Below the pieces are notes generated by a model, which was not told the DNA's origin, made no database searches, and saw only the letters and a program-made list of their open reading frames with translations. From Carnegiea gigantea (Eukaryota > Streptophyta > Magnoliopsida > Caryophyllales > Cactaceae): a stretch of 64,000 nucleotides of DNA. Below are positions 24,955 through 35,351 of the stretch, piece after piece. The stretch lies in contig JAKOGI010000003.1 of the NCBI GenBank assembly GCA_029747015.1, positions 2,753,001 to 2,817,000 of the forward strand, given 5' to 3'. Each line of letters starts with the position of its first letter. Position 1 is the first letter of the stretch. A program made the translations under genes and the position numbers.

Positions 24955-25340
24955 TAACAACAACAATTCTCAATGTGGGTCCTGTTTTCGCGGGGTCTAG
25001 GGAGATTCAGATATAGGCAATCTTACCTCTGTCGGCAATCCTGCATATAGAGATGTTGATTCCAAGAGACCCACAAAAATAAGATTTGTGAAAATATTTT
25101 ATAGAAGAAGGATTTTGCGAAAACATTTTATGGAGAAAAACTAAGGATAAGACGCAGGGAATGAACTAAGACATACGAAAAAAATTAGGTGGCAGTAACT
25201 ATGTACACATGAGTGCAACAAGGCAGAGGAAGATATAATACAATTATAATTTAATGGAGGATGGGAGAATCAAACTTGGGACCTAATGTACTAAAGGCCT
25301 TAGTCTTTACCAATAGGATAAGATCGCAGTGGTTTTAAAA
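24955..25340 (-). mobile_element. tRNA-headed SINE with RTE-LINE-like 3' part
   Basis: On the minus strand the 5' end (about 25340-25265) has a tRNA-like head: an A-box-like TTGGTAAAGACTAAGG and a B-box-like AGTTTGATTCTCC about 35 bases apart, both drifted from the polymerase III consensus. The remaining ~265 bp (25220-24955) align with the 3' untranslated end of the minus-strand RTE LINE at 32085-31815, sharing CATAGTTAC, the purine/pyrimidine order and TTGTTGTTATTG-type tails. This fits a SINE mobilised by borrowing the RTE tail. No target duplication could be set. Confidence 0.65.
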
Positions 25341-25498
25341 GGGCTCATTGGTTTCAAGGGGGCTCTTGAAGGCATGTAATAAAAGTCTACGTACATTTAC
25401 CAAATTTTAGAGGAATGAAGCGAATAGTAGATTGGTTAGTAAAGATTGACTTTCCTATTTCTTCTTCAATGTTGTGATTATCTATATTTCCTTGTAAC

Positions 25499-26710
25499 CA
25501 ATGTTAAGAAAATCAAACCGGTGATGAATCCCGTCAAGCAAGCGTGTCAATGAGTCAACTGTTTGGATCGGTTACATCAGGTTGAATTGGTTGACCCGTT
25601 CTATTGTTGACCCGGATTGAACCGTCATGACCTGGTTGATCTTGCCACCAATTTTGATTTGTATTTATATTGAAGATAACCGATTACTTTGAAACAAAAT
25701 AAAATGAAGAAATTGCTACATTTTTAGCTTAAAACTTACATGTTTACTATTTTATGAAATATATCTACAGTACATGTATCCATGTATAATCGGCAAATAA
25801 GCATTGATATATTACAAAGAAGCGGGCTGGCTTGGAAAATTCTTAGATATAAACGTATGTATCTAGCATGGTACATACTCTGAAATCGGGTAACAAATGC
25901 GCTCTTAATATGTTGCAGTATATCTTTTTTTCTGCAGTAGTGTATCTTTTCTTTTCTGTAGTGTACCTTTTGCTCCTTGCAATGTATCTTTTTATAGTCG
26001 ATTGGGTTGGAGGAATTACGAAAATACTTGTTGAGTTGGGGAAATGAAATAAGAGTTCAGCTTAATTATATGATACCTCTTATATAGGTATGTACGTAAG
26101 TATGGTATATAGGTATGCATCTTAGAATTATTAGGCTGGCTCTTGCATGGCCCAACTGGAAAAAAAAAAAAAAAACAAAATGCCTTTGCATGAGCTTATT
26201 ATGGATTGACGGTTACAATTTAAGTAAAGAACTTCTCCTTTTTGCCCCTGCAGCATGCCCAAACCTCCATACTCTCTGTCCTCTTCTGGCCTGTCTCTTT
26301 CTCTCTCTTTCTCTCTCTAATTTGAAAGGTGGATAACAAAGGATTTGACAGAGTAGCAGAGATCTCACGATTACGATAACCATTCAGGAGTTGAAAACTA
26401 AAGGGAGAGTTACAAAGATCTCACGATTGGAAGCTTACAAGCACCATCATCGAGCTTCTTCTTTTCTCCCTCATCTCTTTCAACGAATCTCCCTCTTCCT
26501 TAGTTCTCTCTCTCTAGAAGCCTTGTAAATAGTAAAAGAATGCAAATCTCAGTCCATTCACAGTTCTCCGGTTCAACTGGGTGGCCGGGTTGGACAGGTC
26601 TGACCGTATTTCTTCGGTCTACTTGCTAGAACGAGCCGTCGCCTTTTTCTACCGGATTTATTGAGCGGACCAATTCAACCAGCCAAGCCGGTCTGGTTCG
26701 CATAATACTG
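25499..26710. mobile_element. Non-autonomous hAT element (1.2 kb)
   Basis: Flanked by CTTGTAAC (25491-25498) and TTTGTAAC (26711-26718), an 8-bp target duplication with one mismatch. Ends CAATGTTAAGAAAATCAAAC and, reversed, CAGTATTATGCGAACCAGAC are imperfect inverted repeats followed by CCGG-rich subterminal motifs on both sides. No transposase frame was seen. An 8-bp duplication with CA..TG ends fits hAT. Confidence 0.65.
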
Positions 26711-26894
26711 TTTGTAACTCTTTTATTTCTATCATCATTGAGGACGAGGACAACGACGTAGGTAGGATTCTCGAGAGAATGATTATCTTATTGACTTATT
26801 GTTATAGTGCTTGTCATTAAAAAAAAAAGTTGTAAGAATTTTTTGTCCATAGTATGTGCTCATAGGTGTATGCAATAATTTGTAGCTCGGAGGA

Positions 26895-26916
26895 TTTTTT
26901 TTGGGGGGGGGGGGGG
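26895..26916 (+). repeat. Poly-T/poly-G composite tract (T8G14)
   Basis: Eight T directly followed by fourteen G, in the sequence downstream of the arabinogalactan peptide gene. Confidence 0.9.
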
Positions 26917-27211
26917 AGGTGTGGACGCAACATCAACATGAATGCTACAAAGGATGAGATTATGTGCAAATGAAATTACAATGATCCAGCCAACCATACT
27001 TAATTTACACCACCAAGGTCCAAAAGAGCTTAAAGAAACCTCTTCCCAAAGTACCATAATGAGATTCTAACATAGGGAACAATTCAGAAATATTTTTAGA
27101 AAATAGATAAGCTAAGTCCACTCCCACAAATACCATAAAGACATGACACAAAAAATCACACAGATGACAAATGACGGGGACCCTTATCTCCATGCTTGCA
27201 TTTCCATGATC

Positions 27212-28605
27212 TTAGTGGATGAGGTATGTAAGCACCAGTGCTATCAGCATCAACACATATGCTATCCCCTGATCAATGCTCATCCCTGCAGGGATTCAAT
27301 TGACAACAAAAACAACATCAATTAATACGCACAAGCTACTTGTATACCATTCGTCGTTACTCGTTACAAGAATTAACCTACAAAGGCGACCTTTCTTTCT
27401 GGATTAATTCATCACAGAAGGGTAAAGTTTTCACTGGATTGTCACACACAGTTTTTCTATATTGCTTCGCATGAAAAGAGAAAATATGTTACCAATACCT
27501 TGGTCCTCATAAATATTTAAGGCAATTTATATTGTGGGACAATAATTAGTCTATACTTAATTTTCTCCAAGAGTCCACATCAAATGAAATAGATCTACAG
27601 AAATGGTGCTTTTCACAGCAACCGAGCATCAATGGCAACGCCACTGAACACACCCTAGTGTGGGTCCCGTTTCTTAAGAAGCACGAACACTAGCATGTGA
27701 CATGGATATGACACAACTCCAACACGCGGACATATGATTTTACATAAAAGTAGGACACATCGCGTATAGTAGACATGTAGTGGTTAGAAAATATTTATTC
27801 TATTATCTCTGCATTTATAATTTGTTTTATGTCTTTTATGAGGGTTGTGTTTAGATGAGCACAATAGCAAATTGTTCATAATATGTGCATTCTACATCTA
27901 TCAATAACATAACCCAATTTTGTCATATTGTCTACATCTTTTGCTTGTTTTTGAGAGTGTCTGAGAGTGTTGGTGTCCGACACGGATATTTGAAGCCGTG
28001 GAGAGTGTCCGTGTTTCTTAGCGCCAATGGATTATGAGGACGTTTTATATACAAGTACAGAGACCAATTTAAATTATCGTAAAGCATTACCATAGACAAT
28101 AGCACTAGGAAATAATGATACCAAAAAAAATGCAGTTAAAACTGTTACGGGTTCACATACTAGGCAATGATATCTCATGCAATGAATGCACAGAAAGTGT
28201 ACAATGATGTTCTTGAATGGAAAACCCAATTGCAAAATCAACATGAATCATCGGATCTAAGCATGACCCTATTGAAAATCTACTCTCAGGTTCTTCGAAA
28301 TGTAGATACCAAACATACCCACAGTTACCCACCAAATCAAATGGCACATTCCAACAAAGTTCAGCTAAAGATTCCATCTTTTTTCACGTGAAGAAGAAAG
28401 CAACAACAACTACTCCCAGTATAGCAGGGTTTGGGGAGATTCAGATATACAAAGTCTTTGAAAACATAAATGGCAAGACATTATAGAAAGAAAATGTACC
28501 ATCATTGGTAGGGGAAGGTGCAGGAGCGGCGGAATTGGCCTGAGCCATAGCAAAGACGAGGGAGAAAACAACCAAAACCATGAACGAAGCTTTGCCCAGC
28601 TCCAT
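27212..28605 (-). CDS. Arabinogalactan peptide (AGP16/20/22/41 type), GPI-anchored
   Basis: Two exons: 28605-28500 (start codon at 28605) and 27285-27212 (TAA stop), joined by a 1214-bp intron with GT donor and CTGCAG acceptor; 59 aa. Residues 1-26 form a signal peptide with a hydrophobic core (FMVLVVFSLVFAMAQ). The short mature part holds APAPSP, the hydroxyproline/arabinogalactan motif. The C-terminus SIDQGIAYVLMLIALVLTYL is the hydrophobic GPI-attachment signal typical of this peptide family, with the conserved D-Q-G-IAY-L-M pattern. The product is expected to be a tiny glycopeptide at the outer face of the plasma membrane. The start was chosen because it is the only Met in frame ahead of the signal peptide. 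I do not assign an individual paralogue name. Confidence 0.9.
27674..28020. mobile_element. TIR element in the intron of the arabinogalactan peptide gene
   Basis: Left end TTAAGAAGCACGAACACT and, reversed, right end TAAGAAACACGGACACT are inverted repeats about 350 bp apart. No coding. Its right half is repeated in inverse orientation at 52041-52220. I found no clear target duplication, so the superfamily is unassigned. Confidence 0.55.
28398..28450 (-). repeat. RTE/SINE 3'-tail fragment in AGP intron
   Basis: CAACAACAACTACTCCCAG, then GGGTTTGGGGAGATTCAGAT, matches the tails at 24955, 31800 and 51246. Only about 50 bp are present, next to the end of exon 1. Confidence 0.6.
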
Positions 28606-29068
28606 CTTGTAATTTTTCAGGAGTTGTATTTCCTGGGTTTTTCTTTTTATTATCGCTCTTTCTTCGTCGTTGTTAAGAAATGCAAATGCGGGGGCCTCTC
28701 TACAGCCTCTCTCTTAACGTAGAAAGCTGCCCGGAGCAAGAGAGGATGTAGAGGGAACAGAGCACACCAACTGTTCGTTAAAATGCGTCAAACAGGAAGA
28801 GGCAGAGAGGCATGGCCTGGATTTGAAAGGGTCTATTGTATACACATTTATGCCTCACTTTTTTATCGCCTTCTTTTCCGGTGGGCCACTAACATGATAT
28901 ATATTTTGTGGAGGCGTGACATGCGACAGGACAGAGAGGCAAAGGCGGGGGTCCACCGTCCATTCATCCAATAATTCCTTGCATAGTTGTACACTTGTAT
29001 TATTGTATGCGCACAATGTGTAAATTAACACTAAAAAGGTGGTTTAGTAAGAGCTAATCCATCTCTTA

Positions 29069-29398
29069 GGGACTGTTCTTTTCGCTGGTAAATTGAGGTT
29101 AGTAAAATGTGAAGTTAGTTGATGTGGATTGAAGTGGGTTGAAATTAATATTTTTGTTGAAGTGGGTTGAAATAGATTAAAGTGGATTGAAGTTGATTAA
29201 AGTGGGTTAAAGTTGGTATATTTGTTGAAATTGACTAACATAGTGATAATAAAATTTTGAAGGAGGTGGGCTGAAGTTGGTCGAAGTGGGTTGAAGTAGG
29301 TTGAAATGGATTGAAGTTGATATTTTTTATTGAAGTGGGTTGAAGTTGGTTGAAATTATATTGGCAAATTTTAAAAGACCAATGAAAAGAATAGGCCC
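29069..29398. mobile_element. Tourist-like MITE, GTTGAAGT subfamily
   Basis: Perfect TTA duplication (29066-29068 and 29399-29401). Ends GGGACTGTTCTTTTCGCTGG and, reversed, GGGCCTATTCTTTTCATTGG. The interior repeats units such as GAAGTGGGTTGAAGT many times. The TTA target and 5'-GGGCCT-like ends fit PIF/Harbinger-derived Tourist elements. Confidence 0.8.
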
Positions 29399-29445
29399 TT
29401 AATATGAAAATGTGAGTTTAAATTCCACTAAAGATCTGTAGAATT

Positions 29446-29688
29446 TAGAGTTGAGAAAGTCTGACTCGACAAGATAAATCGACTTGAACTCAACCTGAAG
29501 TTATTGAGAGAACCCGAACCTGACACAAATCGAATCGATTTCGATTCGAAGTCGACACAATTTAACAATTTAGCTTGAAAACATGTTATTTTTTAATTTT
29601 GAGTATATCTAAACTATTTGTAATACTGATACTAAACTGACCCGTTTATTAAATGAGTTAACTTGAACCGACCAGTTATCCAACTCTA
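29446..29688. mobile_element. hAT-like MITE
   Basis: Ends TAGAGTTGAG and, reversed, TAGAGTTGGA. The flanking octamers agree at only 5 of 8 positions. The interior (GACTTGAA, CCTGAAGTTATTGAGAGAA, CCGTTTATTAAATGAG) matches 48379-48614, so both belong to one family. Confidence 0.6.
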
Positions 29689-29699
29689 ATATAATCCCC

Positions 29700-31310
29700 C
29701 CCAATACCTTCCCCTACTTACTTAGAATGTTCTTATGATGTTCTTATGATATATGACATTTAGGTGGTCTTGTTTATCAATGTGGGAAAAGAAAATACGT
29801 TAGTATAAAACGAAAAGTTTCAAAATGTAACCGTTTGGTTCTTGACTCTTGAGTGTATAAGGAACGTTGGAGCGCAGGTTGTATGCTACTAGTATTTTAG
29901 TCTTGGCAGGGATTGTTATTATAAATCCTAGTGTTATTTGAGGTGCCATGCTTACCTTTGTTATTTATACAAGAGTTACTAGAAATTAGGATTTATTGTT
30001 TTGGTATATTTTGTGTGTCAAAAAATTTTCAACTTCAAACATTATATAAGTGTCATGGAATCGGTCCCTTTATAATCAGTGATATTTGTAGAGGTAAGAC
30101 CACCACATTTAGACCTCTTCATATTCCACAAAAGCAATACATGCAGTAGGAGTCATTGTTGCAGTTGTACCAAAGGCGTAATGGTTTTAATTTTTTTTTC
30201 AATTGAACTATTAGACACGTACGATACATTTTGTAATTTATTTTTTTCGAAAAAAACGTTTCTCTTTGATTTTTTTTTTTTGGCCTAAAAGTAAAAAGTT
30301 TGTCAAAATTTAATATGAGTATCGAATAGTTAGTAATAATTTCAATGAATAATGCTTAAAGATGCTTCTATAAAAGTTATTAATTCACAAACAATTACCA
30401 TTAGTTAGCTTAGTTATAATTCTTGATTTTTAAATATCATATTAGAAACCTAAATTTCAACTTTACCTAATAGCATTAGGAAACAAAAAGTGCTTAGTCA
30501 ACAAAGAAATTGATTAAAGGTGGTCAACTAATCATCCCATGGGTATTAGATTTCATGAAATAGTATGTGGTATGGTAGATGTTCATGTGAGAATTAAAAA
30601 GCTTTTTAATGTGGAAGGAAAATGGGAAAAATAGGCCAAGCAAATGATCAAAGAGCATGTGAAGGGGAATTATAAGGGCCATGTCACATGTGAGTATGTG
30701 ACACATCCTTGGGTTGGAAATTGGAATGTTTTGCTATCTGTAAATTAGATTTGGGGAATTAAGGGCAAAGATGTCCCCTTTCTCTGTCTTTCAATTGTTG
30801 TGCTGTGTTGTCTCCACCATGGATTTTTCCCATTAGAGGGTCCCTTTTACAACTAAGCTACTCAATCAACCAAAGGGGATTCCCCAATCCAATCCCAAAA
30901 GAAAAAGAAACAAAAAGTCATTCACAAATTTCAAATTAAAGGAATGTTAAACAAGAAATTATATTATGATTCTGAATATAGACGCGGTTTTTTAATATAT
31001 TGTAATTATTGTTGTTTATCCCTATTTCTGTGGTCTTCTTTCCTAAGAAAAGAAAAAAAAAATCAAGTTTTCTTAGTCCAAATTGTGCTGCTTTATTGGA
31101 TTTTAATATCCAAATCTATAATCTAAGTGTTGAGGTTTTACTATTTGCCCGTTCTCAAGCATAAATTGTTGCTCTCCAATAACTTCACCTTATAATATAA
31201 ATTTATTCGGTGACTTGGGTCATGACAACTAACATGTTTGAGGGCAAGCAAAAAAACTTGTATTTGCGATGTAACAGTTTGAATGTTCATATATGGGCTG
31301 AGAAATTTCC
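29700..31310. other. AT-rich intergenic sequence
   Basis: No gene or element recognised. Short open frames here (60-74 codons) show no protein-like content. Several poly-T and poly-A runs are present (for example 30243-30282). Confidence 0.4.
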
Positions 31311-31317
31311 TTCTTAA

Positions 31318-31710
31318 GGCGTATTCGGCAATAGCATTTTGGGTAGCGTTTAGTATTTTGACCAAGTCAATACACTAATCAGGTAATTTTTACTGTTCGG
31401 TAACGTAATGTTTTGATTAGCGTTTCAAGTAGTATTTAATATTTTAAGGGACGTTTCTGAAAAACTAATAGTATTAGCTTTTGACATTCAAAAGTAATAT
31501 TTCATATTTTTTGGCCAAAAAATATGCTCTAAAAATTTTATCTTCGAAAATTATCTATATCCTTTTATATCAATTTACATTAATTAGCTAACTCAACATC
31601 TAAATTTACCGAACATATTTGTTTTATCTACTCATCTAAACAGCTATCCGCCAAAACGAAATTAGAGCCGCTATCCGCTATCTGAACCGATAATTTTGGT
31701 GAACATGGCC
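31318..31710. mobile_element. Candidate Tourist-like MITE
   Basis: Ends GGCGTATTCGGCAA and, reversed, GGCCATGTTCACCAA are imperfect inverted repeats. The flanks TAA (31315-31317) and TAG (31711-31713) are a weak TWA duplication. No coding. Confidence 0.45.
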
Positions 31711-31779
31711 TAGATAATTATTAGTTGGCTTTAACAAATTAATTAGCTCAAATTCAAAAATTGTACATTAAATGAGATA

Positions 31780-33420
31780 ATAATATTTATTTTTTCGACA
31801 TGCATTAGTATCAATAATAACACCTCCCAGTGTGGGTACCGCTTTCACGGAGTCTGGGGTGATCCAGATATAGACAAGCCTACCTCTACCGACATCCATA
31901 CCCTTAGAGAGGCTGATTTCAAGAGACCCACAAAATAAGATTTTATGAAAACATTTTATAAAAGAACGATTTTGTAAAAATATTTTATGGCGAGAAACTA
32001 AGGGTAAGCAGCAGGCAATGAACAAGTACTAATAAATCAAGTAGATGTAACTATGTAAATATAAATACAACATATTAGGAGAATGTACTATACCTCAACA
32101 AATAGGGGTAGACAAATAATGTCTATTCCTAAATGCACGTATTACTTGCATACAAACACGAAATACGAAAAATTATAACCAAACCTACCCTACTGCAACA
32201 GTTGTTACTATGAGGCTAGCTCTCTATGATCTAAGATCTTAATCCTTTCCCGCCACAGCCTCCTATCCTGAGCCATATCATCCGTCAACCCTACCACTTT
32301 CAAGTTCTCTCTAATCACCTCGTCCAGACTTTTCTTAAGTCGACCCCTCCCTCTTTTACCTTCAGAGATGTTAATCCTCTCACATCTCTTCACTGGGACG
32401 TTCACACTCCTTCTTTTTACGTGGCCAAACCATCTGAGTCTTGTTTTTCTCATCTTATCTTCGATGGGAGCCACTTTAACTAAGTTTCTAATTACTCCAT
32501 TACTAATTCTATCCATTCTCGTATATCCAAACATCCATTTAATCATCCTCATCTCTGCTACCATTAACCTATGTATTTTTCACAAGCTAACACTCCGATC
32601 CATACAACACAGCAGGTTTAACTAGCATACAATAGATTTTGCCTTTTAATCGTACAGGCATCCTATCACATAACACACCTGAAGTACACTTCTATTTTTG
32701 CCAACCCACTTTAATACGCTGGTTAATATCTTCGTCAATATCTCCTTTATGTAGAATGATCGAGCCTAGATATTTAAACTTCTCGGCCTTGGATATCGTC
32801 ATCCCATCAATAGTGACTTCTCCTCTCGCATCTTCCCTTCCACTGAAACAACAATGTAAGTATTCAGTCTTCAATCTACTAACTCTAAAACCTCTCGACT
32901 CTAGTGAATGTCTCCAATGCTCCAACTTGCCATTAACTCCCTCTCTGGTTTCATTAATAAGAACAATGTCATCTGTAAATAGTATACACTATGGTAACTC
33001 GTCTTGAATCTCCTTTGTAAGTTCATCCATAATTAGAGTGAAAAGAAAAGGGTTTAAAGAGGAACTCTGATGCAGGCCCAAACCAACGTAGACGTTATTG
33101 GTAACCCCTCATGGCATCTTAACACTCGTCCTACTTTCCTCGTACATATCCTTAATAACTCGAATATACATAGCCGACACTCCTTTCTTTTTCAAGTATC
33201 TCCATAACACTTCATGCGGAATTCTATCATATGCTTTTTCCAGGTCAATGAACACCATATGAAAATCTATCTTTCTATCTCTGTATAATCCCATGAGCCT
33301 TCTAAGGAGATAAATCGCATATGTGATCGACTTGCCAGGCATAAAATCAAATTGGTTCTCTAATATCGAAATATTTTTCCGCAACCTTTTCTTAATTACC
33401 CTCTCTCATAACTTCATAGT
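31780..33420 (-). pseudogene. RTE-type LINE, reverse transcriptase part and 3' end, dead
   Basis: Minus strand, in order: 33384-33109 with QFDFMPGKSITYAIYLLRRL and VFIDLEKAYDRIPHEVLW (RT block A). Around 32985-32955 is the catalytic box as FTDDIVLI, with an in-frame stop ten residues earlier. 32925-32692 carries FKYLGSIILHKGDIDEDINQ. 32564-32208 carries RLRWFGHVKRRSVNVPVKRC and ends DHRELAS, the usual C-terminus of plant RTE elements. The 3' untranslated part 32207-31780 ends in a CCCAGTGTGGG / GGAGTCTGGGG module and a TTATTATTGAT-like tail. Several stops and frame changes make it non-functional. The 5' part (endonuclease) is missing, as in most 5'-truncated LINE copies. Confidence 0.85.
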
Positions 33421-33991
33421 GTGACTGATGAGTAACTTTTTGCTCCTATAATTATTACAATCCTGAATATCTCCTTTGTTCTTGTATAATGAGATGATTG
33501 TACTAAACCTCTATTTTCTGAGCATCTTAGTCCTAAAAATAACATTGAAATATTTTGATGATGTTTGATTGAATATAATGTAATGTCATCAATTTTGTAA
33601 TGCAATGATAATTACAGAGATTGTGATAATTACAATTACAAAATAGTTATTATGTGCAATACTTTGTTACAACCAAACAATATAATAAAAATACAATTAC
33701 AAGATTGTTTATATATCCAACCAAACATTACCTTAGGTTGTGTTTGGAGTTTAGAGAGAGAATTACAAGGGGGAAAACAAGGTATAAAGTAGTTGCCTTC
33801 TATGTTGAGTTAAGAGAAGCAGGAAAACAAAAAATAAAAAAATAAAAAAATTGGAGCACTTGATGGATCAGAGTTTGAGCCACCTAATAGATCATATTCT
33901 TAATGGAGATTCATCAAAACCTCTCCTCCTAGGAGCATATGCTTTCAGAAGTCATATCAGTAAAAATATATTGAAATAGTTCATATAATAA

Positions 33992-34377
33992 AGAGATATT
34001 GGACTATAATATACTGTACTTTAGATGTGTTGGGCAATAAACTCCCAACTTTGAACTTGGACGTCCGTGCACCGCACAATGGGCCTATTTACTATTTATA
34101 TACCAAGAATAATTTTGAAGGTGATTTTAGTTGGTGATGTAAGTGCATATTCAACATATGTCATTGCATACACTTGAAATTCTTGAATTTTAGACATATG
34201 AAATTGCAAACTATCGTAAAATTGTTGCATTACATTGATAAAAATACATTCAAACTCTGTCTTGGTATATAAACAGTAAATAGGCCCATAGTATGATGCA
34301 TGGACGTCCAGGTTCAAAGTTGAGAGTATTATTATCCAATACCCCCAAAGTACAGTATATTATAGTCCAATATCCCT
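33992..34377. mobile_element. Long-terminal-inverted-repeat element (~117-bp TIRs)
   Basis: 33992-34108 and the reverse complement of 34260-34377 match closely through GATATTGGACTATAATATAC, CAACTTTGAAC, GGACGTCC and GGGCCTATTTACT. Only about 150 bp of AT-rich spacer separates the arms, so the whole can fold into a hairpin. Flanks ATAATAA and ATAACAA hint at a 7- to 9-bp duplication. The long TIRs suggest a Mutator-like MITE. It ends about 480 bp upstream of the EC1-like start codon. Confidence 0.75.
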
Positions 34378-34459
34378 ATAACAAATACACATAAAAAAAA
34401 ATTACATGTGGCAAATGAGAACTCTTGCTCTTATGTGCACATAATTGTTTGCATTGACC

Positions 34460-34484
34460 TTTTTTTGGGGGAGAGGGGGGGGGG
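34460..34484 (+). repeat. Poly-T/poly-G composite tract (interrupted)
   Basis: Seven T, five G, then AGA and ten G, upstream of the EC1-like gene. Confidence 0.8.
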
Positions 34485-34789
34485 TCACTAGGTAGCTTTA
34501 GGGAAGCTAAAAAAAATGATTCAGTAATAAGTCCGCATGACTGCAATGAGACCATCTAACTACCTCTTTGGCCTAAAATACAAGGAAACCACCCAAAGAA
34601 CGAACCAGATTTCTAAATTAAGTAGAAGAGTGCCAATGAAAGAGTTGACTAATGCTCGTGTGTTAAACGGATCAATAACTAAATGCAGGGCAAACCAATA
34701 GTCTCTCCTAGATGCTAATGAATGATGATCTCTTCATGTCCTACATACTAGTGTAACAATGAAATCTGTCCTTTTCAATTCCAAGCTCT

Positions 34790-34797
34790 CTATATAA
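34790..34797 (+). promoter_or_regulatory. TATA box of the EC1-like gene
   Basis: CTATATAA lies about 62-69 bases upstream of the start codon at 34859, in a position suited to a short leader. Confidence 0.6.
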
Positions 34798-34858
34798 TGC
34801 CCCATGCTACTCACGTAGCATTACGTACCTACCAAATTGTTGAGTGATCTGTTATCTC

Positions 34859-35248
34859 ATGGGGGCTCACTGGTTGATCAAAACAACTCTTCTGCTCATG
34901 GCTCTAAGCGTAACATGGGTAACAGCCGCATCCTCAAAGGCGATCCCAACCATAAAAAGTGGTTTCAGATCAAAAGAATCGATTGCTCTGACGCTGAACA
35001 GGCTACGGCTAGACCCAGGCTCAGCCAACTGCTGGGCCTCGTTGTTTGAGCTCCAGTCATGCACTGGAGAAGTGATTGAGTTCTTTTATGAAGAGAAGGC
35101 GAGTCTGGGCCCTGAGTGCTGCCGGGCCATCCAAGCTATCGTCCACCACTGCTGGCCTGCCATGCTGACAACTCTTGGCTTTACTTCTCAGGAAGGGGAT
35201 ATCCTTACTGACTACTGTGACTCTGAAGATGACCCTGGAAATAATTAA
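34859..35248 (+). CDS. EC1: Egg-cell-secreted protein EC1-like (prolamin-like domain)
   Basis: Single exon, 129 aa, ATG at 34859 to TAA at 35246-35248. An upstream GTG in frame gives no reason to start earlier. Residues 1-23 are a signal peptide (LIKTTLLLMALSVTWVTA). The mature part has six cysteines in the prolamin-like pattern: NCW, QSC, ECCRAI, HHCWP, DYC. The blocks GEVIEFFYEEKASLGPECCR and LGFTSQEGDIL are the recognisable EC1 signatures. By family, EC1 proteins are stored in egg-cell vesicles and secreted on sperm arrival, activating sperm for gamete fusion. Lack of introns and the size fit the family. A possible polyadenylation signal, AAATAAATG, lies near 35327. The frame is intact. 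Confidence 0.93.
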   Translation: MGAHWLIKTTLLLMALSVTWVTAASSKAIPTIKSGFRSKESIALTLNRLRLDPGSANCWASLFELQSCTGEVIEFFYEEKASLGPECCRAIQAIVHHCWPAMLTTLGFTSQEGDILTDYCDSEDDPGNN

Positions 35249-35351
35249 CTAGGCATCTGTTAATTCTCTGTTTTTCGAGTTTGTCTTTCATTGAAGCTTG
35301 TTTGGTTAAAACTTGACTTTGTTTTAAAAATAAATGCTATATGGATTGAAC

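Noticed and set aside
34096..34317. 73-codon minus frame
   Set aside because: It falls inside the inverted-repeat element and simply reads through its arm.
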